Origin: Timema cristinae
Lineage: Eukaryota; Arthropoda; Insecta; Phasmatodea; Timematidae
DNA length: 64,000 nt
Reading direction: 5' to 3'
Assembly: GCA_039000515.1 (NCBI GenBank)
Contig: JBCFYV010000012.1
Span: 5,509,564-5,573,563 of the forward strand
Shown: one piece after another, positions 57,010 to 64,000 of the stretch
Layout: each line of letters opens with the position of its first letter
Position numbering within the stretch: position 1 is the stretch's first letter
Made by a program: the position numbers and the translations under genes
The notes under the pieces: generated by a model
What the model was told of the DNA's origin: nothing
Databases searched by the model: none
The model's input: the letters and a program-made list of their open reading frames with translations, nothing else

Positions 57010-58260
57010 TGAAGATACAATGAAAAAACAACACTACTAGAGCTTACTCTATTTACTTGAAAAACATATTTTAGACAGTGAAAATACATCATATTCAAAT
57101 ATAACAAATGTACATTTTTGTATAATTATAATTACATTTAAACTTTATTTAACATTTTTAAGGTAAATACTATACTTACTATATTGACTTAATAATATAA
57201 AATGAGAGACTCTTTAACACACTGGCTCAAAAAGTATTCATTATTAACATTATATATAATCTAAGCCTTTTTAAAAGGGTTTTGAACTAAAAGTTTAGTA
57301 CCCTTTAATTAAATAAAAGCTAATGGATATACTTTTGATTTTTTCACTTGACGAGAAAAAGGGGCATTATAAGTTCATAAAAACCATTTTAATAACTATC
57401 ATATTTTATAAATTAATTGTATCTATGATAAAATGACCTCTCACTAAGCGTTTACTTAGAACCAGTGGCGCACTCAATGGGTGGAGTAAAAGGGGCACCT
57501 TCCCCCATAACCCCTAATCATTTCAATACAAACATAAATTATTTACTTTATAACTAAAACATTAGACACAGAAGATGAGTCGTATACATAGGCTCCTTTT
57601 TAAGACTTTATATTCAAAACACACACATATTAAAAGTGCCACTTATATTCTCATTTGAAAAAAGCACAACCATAGTTGCTTCCATACATTGTATACAAGT
57701 AAATGTATATAACTAGTAGCCACCATTCTGGTAGTTAAGTTCGTTTTAGTTTTTAAGTCTCTTAACACAAGATATGGGTTATTACACCGAGGACCTCGCT
57801 TATAGAGACTTCAGAATCACTCGCACCCCACCCAATTTCGGTTAAAATTAATACTAAAGTACTTCGAACTGACAAAGCTACCAGAGCGTGTTATTCAACG
57901 CATTAACATATATTGACTTAGACCGGGGGTTCTCACATTTTAGACTGAAGGAGCCTTTGTACCAGAAAAAATGAATGGCCGAACTCTCATAAAAATATTT
58001 ACACTAGTATTATGATCATTCAATAAATACATTTAAATCTCACAAGTCTTTTATAATTTAATACATGAATGAATATAAAAGAAGAACTACACTACACCCG
58101 ACCTCCGCGTCACTCAAAAACAAGTTATATTTTGAGTGCGATGACTTATGAGACCAGGTAGCTTACAGCGTTAATACCAACGTACCAGTTTTTTATTTGT
58201 GTACAGAGGTGTAATTATTTTATCACGTAATATAGAATTATTTTGCTAACAACACATAAA
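57010..58260. other. Unassigned region; possible hAT ends
   Basis: CCAGTGGCGCACTCAATGGG (57463) and CCGGGGGTTCTCACATTTTA (57924) look like left ends of hAT elements. Neither could be paired with a right end. Confidence 0.3.
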
Positions 58261-58284
58261 CCGTACTAAATGTTGATTTCAATA

Positions 58285-58500
58285 CACAGTCCGACACTTT
58301 ATCTCAGTTGGTAGCGTGTTTGTATACTGAGCTAAATGTCCCGGGTTCGATTCCCGGAATGTCCGAAAAACGTATCATTGGTTGACTGTGCTTTTCCCCT
58401 TTCACAATGATGAATTAACTGTCAGGGGCTGGATGTTTATTTGTTCTAGATTTAAGTTAGTTTGTCAGACTCTGATGAAATAATCTACATTCTACGGTGT
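58285..58500 (+). repeat. SINE type E, best-preserved copy
   Basis: The tRNA-like head has CTTTATCTCAGTTGGTAGCG (A-box region) and CCCGGGTTCGATTCCCGG (perfect B box, GGTTCGATTCC). It is followed by GTGCTTTTCCCCTTTCACAA and GTCAGGGGCTGGATGT. It could be mistaken for a tRNA gene, but the acceptor stem is poor and the downstream sequence matches three other copies. Confidence 0.85.
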
Positions 58501-58509
58501 GTCTATCAC

Positions 58510-58890
58510 TAGTTTTATATCGAGTGTCACTCATTGAGCGTGAACTGGGAAAGAGGGAAGGGTTGATAGGGTGGGGTATTACCAAATTTTTCTCCCCCAT
58601 CGAAATGTGCCTTCCTCCAGTTTGTTAAACTTCCCTCTGATATACTTGAATTTGAAGCTGAAAGATGGTTTGCATCAAACTTCAAAAAGATTCTAAAACA
58701 ATCTATTATTATTTCTAAGTGCTTAAGGGAGACCCCAAATAGCTTTTAGTGACATTCCATTTTCAAATATTTTCCACTGGCTTGGAGTCAATCACCTAAA
58801 AACTCCTTAAAAATAGTGTTTTTACAAACTACCTCGCCCAACACTAATAAAGCTTCGCCGATACTCTTGATAGTCATCACAATAGTATTT
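58510..58890. other. Unassigned
   Basis: Nothing recognisable. Confidence 0.4.
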
Positions 58891-58894
58891 TATT

Positions 58895-59075
58895 TTCCAT
58901 TGTGATTTACTACCCGTTTGAGTAGTACACATACATCAATTTAACCTAATGAACCAGGAATGAGGAATGTTACATTTTAGATTGAATGTACCTACATTTG
59001 CGTATATTGAGAGTGGGGTACCATTTTAGGGAAAAATACCCTTGTTACACCCGGCTGGGATTTGAACTTCAATCT
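58895..59075 (-). repeat. SINE type B
   Basis: Tail GATTTACTACCCGTTTGAGT, body CATTTTAGGGAAAAATACCC, B box GGCTGGGATTTGAAC. Confidence 0.65.
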
Positions 59076-59079
59076 TAGA

Positions 59080-59880
59080 GGACAACTTTATTTCCAACTG
59101 AGGGGGGGCGGGTGGGGGATATAGGTGGAGGACACACATATTTTCTCCAACTTTGAGGGGGGCATATATTATTACCAACTTATATAACATAAATGTAGCT
59201 GAATCTAATATTACCCTTTAAATATATAGTTTGACACACTCATTTGAACATTAATATAAATTCAAGACTTTCACTATACTACAAATTGGTTTATGAATAG
59301 GCCTACTTACAAGAGGGTTATTAAATTTATATTGAAAAGTTAACACATAATTTAAGGTAACACTTACGTCACCAAATACCTTAATTCTTTCATTAACTTG
59401 CGTACTATATACATTTGTTTATGTACTACAATAAACTATGTTCTTGTACAAAACATATTTATGTGTGTCAAACAGCCACGTGATTTATTAAATTTAGAAA
59501 TAATGTTTCTAAAGTATGTTTTAAGATGGCACGGATATCATAAAACTATATCCACCTTGCATGGGGAGATTTCTCTTCCAGACTACTGTCCACATTAATG
59601 AAGCAAGATCGATTTGGATAATAAGGTTATAAAATGCATATGTGAAATCTTGCAGTTAAGTAAACTATTTAAACAAATAATTAAATTCACTATAGAAGGG
59701 GACTTTTCCATAAAGTAAAACTATTGGGGGTGACATGTTTACCCGCCATGAAATCACTTACTATTTGTTTCGTAAATCAAATACAATGCCTAGATTCACG
59801 GGTGATATATTTTCTCCTTGGATAACATTTTCGGAGACATCACAAATAAGGGCGGTTTAATTTGCTTTTTTAAGGAAATT
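59080..59880. other. Unassigned region
   Basis: A G-rich duplicated block (59100-59170) and AT-rich sequence. The open frame at 59398-59598 has no similarity that I recognise. Confidence 0.35.
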
Positions 59881-60100
59881 ACAGCAGTTAGGGCTGAAGG
59901 TCTTGTTCATATTCATTAGGTGAAAAAATGTTCTGAGCAAATAAAATATGAATCATGACTCCATTTTCCATCTCGTTCAGAAGGGAATACATCTTCATCT
60001 GACATCAGAATCTTTAGGGAAGTCATGGTGTATAACACCATATCTCTTAGATTACTTTTATTGCATACGGCAACGATACAACGCTTACCCGGCATTTTCT
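59880..60100 (-). pseudogene. THAP-type zinc finger remnant
   Basis: On the minus strand MPGKRCIVAVCNKSN (about 60095) gives the C-x4-C start of a THAP domain and KWSHDSYFICSEHFF (about 59920-59965) gives the C-x2-H end with the typical ICSEHF. The pair spacing (41 residues between the second and third Cys) is within the family range. The middle is frameshifted: in the next frame the DNA reads VIHHDFPKDSDVR, the family's H-x-FP-KD-R element, so at least two frameshifts have occurred. Downstream, after stops, SALTAVISLKKQIKPP follows. THAP domains occur in host DNA-binding proteins and P-element-type transposases; which one this came from is open. Confidence 0.6.
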
Positions 60101-60236
60101 TAGTATCGGTATGACACTTTTCGTAACCCTTCACGCATAAATAATAAGAAAGCTTACAATAAACATACAAACATTTACTATTCACATTGACTTTGGAAGC
60201 ATACTTGACATAAATAAGAAGTTAGTAACGAGCGCA

Positions 60237-60486
60237 CCCGCCTCGGTGGCGTAGATAGCTAACGCGCTAGTCGTGTTGAGCTCAACTGCTGAGGATGGGG
60301 AGATCGAGGTTTGAACTCGGTCGGGTGAACTGGGGGTGGTTTTTCCTCAATGGTTTTCCACTCTCCCTCCACGCAAATGCGGGTTCACTTCCACTAATTC
60401 AACATTCCCAATTCCTAATCCATTAGCGTAATTAGTACTTAGGCGTATAACCCGAACGGGTAGTAAGACGTGGTGCTGAATAATAA
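60237..60486 (+). repeat. SINE type A, complete
   Basis: Head CCCGCCTCGGTGGCGTAGAT, B-box region GAGGTTTGAACTCGGTCGG, body and intact tail ACCCGAACGGGTAGTAAGAC (60450 on). The AAT tail is short and no target duplication is evident. Confidence 0.9.
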
Positions 60487-60489
60487 TTT

Positions 60490-60835
60490 AAAAAAAGTGC
60501 TGCACTACACAGTCACATGATCCGAACAGAAGCAAGCTTGGCTAGTTCACGAGCAGACGTTACAGCAGCGCTGCGTGTTAGGGCAGAGCTGAGTGCTGGC
60601 CGGTAAAGTGAACGAGCCTACCCTACAACTCTAGTAGCCTTAGTATAAGGAAGGACCCATCAAGATGACCAAATAAACCTTAAAATTTGAAATTTCTCAG
60701 TGAGTTGAGTAATTGCAGGAGGAAGGCGAGCTTGAAGGTCAACATTTTCAAAAACTAATATATTTAATTACTTCTCTGTATTGTAAAGAATTGAAATGTA
60801 TTAATTAGGTACGGGAAACAATACAAATAGACATT
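60490..60835. other. Unassigned
   Basis: A GC-richer patch (60500-60620) with AGCAGCGCTGCGTG; no feature that I can support. Confidence 0.35.
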
Positions 60836-60838
60836 TAC

Positions 60839-60839
<1 letters not shown>

Positions 60840-60882
<43 letters not shown>

Positions 60883-60904
60883 TATTATTATTATTATTAT
60901 TATT
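60840..60904 (+). repeat. AAT array joined to ATT array
   Basis: About 14 AAT units turn into about 7 ATT units, forming an inverted microsatellite. Confidence 0.9.
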
Positions 60905-60909
60905 TAAAA

Positions 60910-61599
60910 TTGCATTCTGAGAAATAGTGGTGATGGAGTATAATAGAGAACAAAACTTTTAGAGATTAGGAAAAAAATAAAATTTTGACAGATAAATAAA
61001 GATAAATCAAATCCCAGATAGCCAAAATAAGGTTAGACTCTAAATTTCTCAAAGTGGGTTGGGAATAAGGAATCCAAAATCTACAAAATTAATAGAAACT
61101 ACTACATCTCAGTGCAGTGTCATTAAAAATTGAATTTTGGCATGCCCGTAAATGCACCACTCCAAATAACTAATAAGTCTGAGCATTTTAAAATGTAACT
61201 GCATGAAATCAATGGAGGGGCGGGGGGAGTTATAAAAAACCTTTTATCTATAGTTTAAAATCGAAATTTGGCTGGCAGGTAGAAGAACAACTATAGATAA
61301 AGAAAGTATTCTTAAAACTATGTGTTTAAATGGGAGTTAGAGAAATTATGATTGGGGAGGAGAAGGGAAAATTTTCAAAAACCAATAGAAATAATTACTA
61401 ACAGAACAATTTATTTGATAAGCTGAGGTGCTTAGTACTAGAGTGATTCTTTCAAATTAATTCATGTTTAGTTAGTAAATTTAAACTATTTCTTTTGGTG
61501 TTCATTTTAACAATGTCTCTGCGTAAGCGAGCAAATATTGATGCAAAGACTGCATATATATATAAAATAGATTATATATATTATATATATATTTATAAA

Positions 61600-61630
<31 letters not shown>

Positions 61631-61725
61631 AAATAGATTTTACTTCTTATAGGTAGTAGTTAATTTGTGGCTTCATCAACATACAAAGTTTTCGCCTCAT
61701 ACGTGTCTGAAATTGTATTTTTGGT
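60910..61725. other. Unassigned AT-rich region with TA microsatellite
   Basis: TA-rich repeats lie at 61553-61625. The rest is unassigned. Confidence 0.4.
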
Positions 61726-61726
61726 A

Positions 61727-62075
61727 GTTTAGATCATGGTTTCTCAAACTGCGAGGCGCGAAGGGATTTCAGATGAGGAGTGAACCAATTTCTCACTTCT
61801 TTCGACTTGCCTAAATTATGATTGACTAAAAAATTAATATTCTGTTTGGCCTATGAAGCAATAAAATTAATTAATATCTTACAAAACCTTACTATTTTTA
61901 TAAACTTCTACAAAGCTCTTATCAGAAAATAATTAAATCAATTAAATAATAAATGTCTCATTTTTGTATTTTAACGTAAAAAAGTTATTTTATTCTAAGA
62001 ATAAGAGTCTTAACCATTAATTTTATGTTCATATAAGGCTCAAGAGTATAGAGTTTGAGAAAACCTGGTTTAGAT
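61727..62075. mobile_element. hAT MITE with perfect 8-bp target duplication
   Basis: Element 61735-62067 (333 bp). Left end CATGGTTTCTCAAACTGCG, right end in reverse CAGGTTTTCTCAAACTC. GTTTAGAT lies at 61727-61734 and 62068-62075. There is no coding sequence; it would depend on a transposase made elsewhere. Confidence 0.85.
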
Positions 62076-62079
62076 TATT

Positions 62080-62360
62080 TGCTAAAAATAAGATAATTTA
62101 CCCAACTTAAATGTGAGCGAAGCCGTGGGCAAACTCGAGTAAGTTAATATGATTATTAAAAAATGAATGATTGATTAATTCATTTAGCAAAATTAATAAA
62201 CAAATATACTTAGAAAGACTGATAAAATATACTTTGGCACTTAAAAAAAATATATTAAAAATTCAAAATAAAAAAAAATATTAAAATAGTGTGACCACAT
62301 GTATGTGCTAATTAATAAAAAACGGTACGGGTACAAAACTTTTTATTTCTGGTACAAAAC
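62080..62360. other. Unassigned AT-rich stretch
   Basis: It contains a short repetition of GGTACAAAACGGTACAAAA just before the next SINE. Confidence 0.4.
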
Positions 62361-62365
62361 GGTAC

Positions 62366-62546
62366 AAAAATTATTATTATTAGCACCACGTCTTACTACC
62401 CGTTCGGGTTATACGCACTTACGCTAATGTGTAATGGTAGGGTGATTGGGAGATGAAATGAAGGACCTACAGTTTAACGTGGAATCCGAACCACGGTGGT
62501 GGCCTGGCACTCCCCACATTAACAAGATGGCTTGTCAAAAATTAGA
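62366..62546 (-). repeat. SINE type C, 5'-truncated
   Basis: Tail AGCACCACGTCTTACTACCC and body to ACAAGATGGCTTGTC, then AAAAATTA, which also precedes the tail, so a short target duplication is likely. Confidence 0.8.
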
Positions 62547-62790
62547 ACAAAACCTTGGCAATGTAAAAAGTTCAACATACAAAAGTGGTACTACAGGTTA
62601 ATGGACGTGCTGCTATACCTTGGGAAGTAGTAAATTTAGAAAAGACTTATATATTTTGAAACGGTAGTATATACTATTTAACTAAACACTACACACCTCG
62701 CCATCTATTAGCATCATTACAAATCTTAACGGATGTTTCCGAAGACAGCAAAACATATTTTAATAAATGGTCTAAAAATTAACTTTACAA

Positions 62791-62979
62791 AAAGTCGTTT
62801 GGCCTAAAAGGCATTTGGCCTAAAAGGCGTTTGGCCTAAAGTCATTTGGCCTAAAGGCATTTGGCCTAAAAGGCATTTGGCCTAAAAGGCATTTGGCCTA
62901 AAAGGCATTTGGCCTAAAGGCATTTGGCCTAAAGGCGTTTAGCCTACACTTTAGGCCAAATGCCTTTTAGGCCAAATGA
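62791..62979 (+). repeat. GGCCTAAA tandem array, second locus, with inverted end
   Basis: About ten units of the motif at 54145, in the same orientation, followed at about 62950 by two units in the opposite orientation (CTTTAGGCCAAATGCCTTTT, AGGCCAAATGACGGG). The block beside it (GACGGGTACCCGGGGAAATT) resembles, inverted, the left flank of the first array (GGGGAAATGGGGACGCGGCA). Confidence 0.95.
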
Positions 62980-62989
62980 CGGGTACCCG

Positions 62990-64000
62990 GGGAAATTGGT
63001 GGATATCATGGATATTTTAAGGGGTATTTGAGATGAATTTGAATGGAATGCAAGTTAAGGTGGGGATTTAGCGAAAGCGGGTTAAGGGTAGTGTTTTTGT
63101 AGTTTTCATAGCAAAAACTTTTTTTTGTAAAAATTAATGAAATATTGCTTCACTATAGACATAATTTAATTTTCTTCACATAGTGATATCAACAGTTCTT
63201 GAATACTTGTCAAAATCATTCTAGAGTTAAATGATAACGTTTCCTCTTAATTTAAAAAGGTTTCTATTCAAATGCAAGTAGTTTCAGGGCACATTAAATA
63301 TTACTGTTGAGGTAACTAAGTAGAGAAAATCAAACTGACGTATCTACTCAAACACTTTTTTTATCTATCTTAAACAAAAAGATATTTTATTATAAAAATT
63401 GTAAAAATATATATCTTGATTTGTGTCTCATCATACTCAAACCTAAGATGGATTCAATTACATAAAATCGTGATAAATTGATGGTCAGGGATTTTCTGTG
63501 GTGTATTTATGATAGCCCTGATTTCTGTTGGCGAATTAAAATTAGCTAATATTGTATAAGTTGGTTGGTACGTTTTACAATTTGTGGGGTACATTAATTG
63601 TCCTCGTTAGACGCCCTACCGATTTCCCCATCCCTTCTCCCTTTCCCACACACAATATTGCTGGTTTAGTCGCTGTAACGACCCAGATGATTTGGCGTTG
63701 GGAATCGATAACTCTCTTCTCTCTCCCCCCAACTGCGAGAAGCTTTCAAATCGCAATAAAGAATTCATCCTAACCCCCAGCCTCACCCTCCGAACATGTT
63801 TAGCAACATGTACATGGAGAAAGCCACTTCACGCGCTATTTCTCAGCTTCCCATTCCCCCTTCTTCGCCATATAACAAGAGTGTTTGTGGAGGGGTGATA
63901 AAATGTGTATTTCTCCTGTAAGACTCAGGGGTGAATCACACACGTTATTTATTGCCTCACGCTCCTGATATCAGTTTCAATAATCGGGCTCCTACTCAAC
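62990..64000. other. Unassigned region to the window end
   Basis: AT-rich to 63550, then CT-rich and GC-richer (63600-63890) with two short overlapping frames that have no recognised similarity. Confidence 0.4.

Noticed and set aside
58290..58370. tRNA gene
   Set aside because: The B box is perfect, but the acceptor arm does not pair well and the downstream sequence recurs at 33410, 40262 and 48315, so it is a SINE head.

Overview
This is AT-rich nuclear DNA from a eukaryote, most likely an arthropod and quite possibly an insect with a large genome. That placement is inference: it rests on the density and mix of tRNA-derived SINEs, solo LTRs, hAT and Tigger/pogo DNA transposons, and decayed non-LTR reverse transcriptases. 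I found no intact protein-coding gene. All the recognisable protein similarity comes from broken transposon genes: a Tigger/pogo transposase (about 230-1600, minus), two LINE reverse-transcriptase 3' ends (12590-13200 plus; 21120-22205 minus), a hAT transposase C-terminus (35988-36127, minus) and a THAP zinc-finger remnant (59880-60100, minus). The long open frames at 50.6-51.7 kb and 14.4-16.1 kb are tandem repeats without stops, not genes.

Layout. 0-6.5 kb: Tigger remnant, a rearranged second copy of its 5' region, and many old SINEs. 6.5-9 kb: unassigned. 9.0-12.5 kb: a solo LTR with a related solo LTR nested inside it in the opposite orientation; the target duplications of both are intact. 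12.6-14.1 kb: LINE end and a degraded tandem repeat. 14.45-15.94 kb: a GC-rich 74-bp minisatellite. 16-21 kb: mostly unassigned, with an 18-bp perfect hairpin. 21.1-24.5 kb: LINE remnant, a young SINE and a third solo LTR. 24.9-26.7 kb: a hAT element that split a SINE. 32-40 kb: a cluster of young SINEs with clean target duplications, nested into a GCGA-rich terminal-inverted-repeat element, into a hAT element's surroundings and into another SINE. 42.6-43.4 kb: a hAT-like inverted-repeat element. 50.7-51.7 kb: a TG-rich minisatellite. 54.1 and 62.8 kb: two arrays of a GGCCTAAA motif. 55.4-56.5 kb: a 1-kb palindrome built of six inverted modules. 61.7-62.1 kb: a hAT MITE with a perfect 8-bp target duplication.

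The most informative system is the SINE set. I separate six head types, called A to F here only for convenience. Types A, B and C have different tRNA-like heads but end in the same roughly 35-nt 3' tail, which contains a small hairpin (ACCCG-AA-CGGGT) followed by TAGTAAGACG-GGTGCTA and an AAT/ATA microsatellite. This points to one LINE machinery mobilising several unrelated SINEs. Insertions into insertions give a relative order of activity: types B and D are old and type C is young. No computation was run. Element boundaries of old copies are good to about 10-20 bases only.
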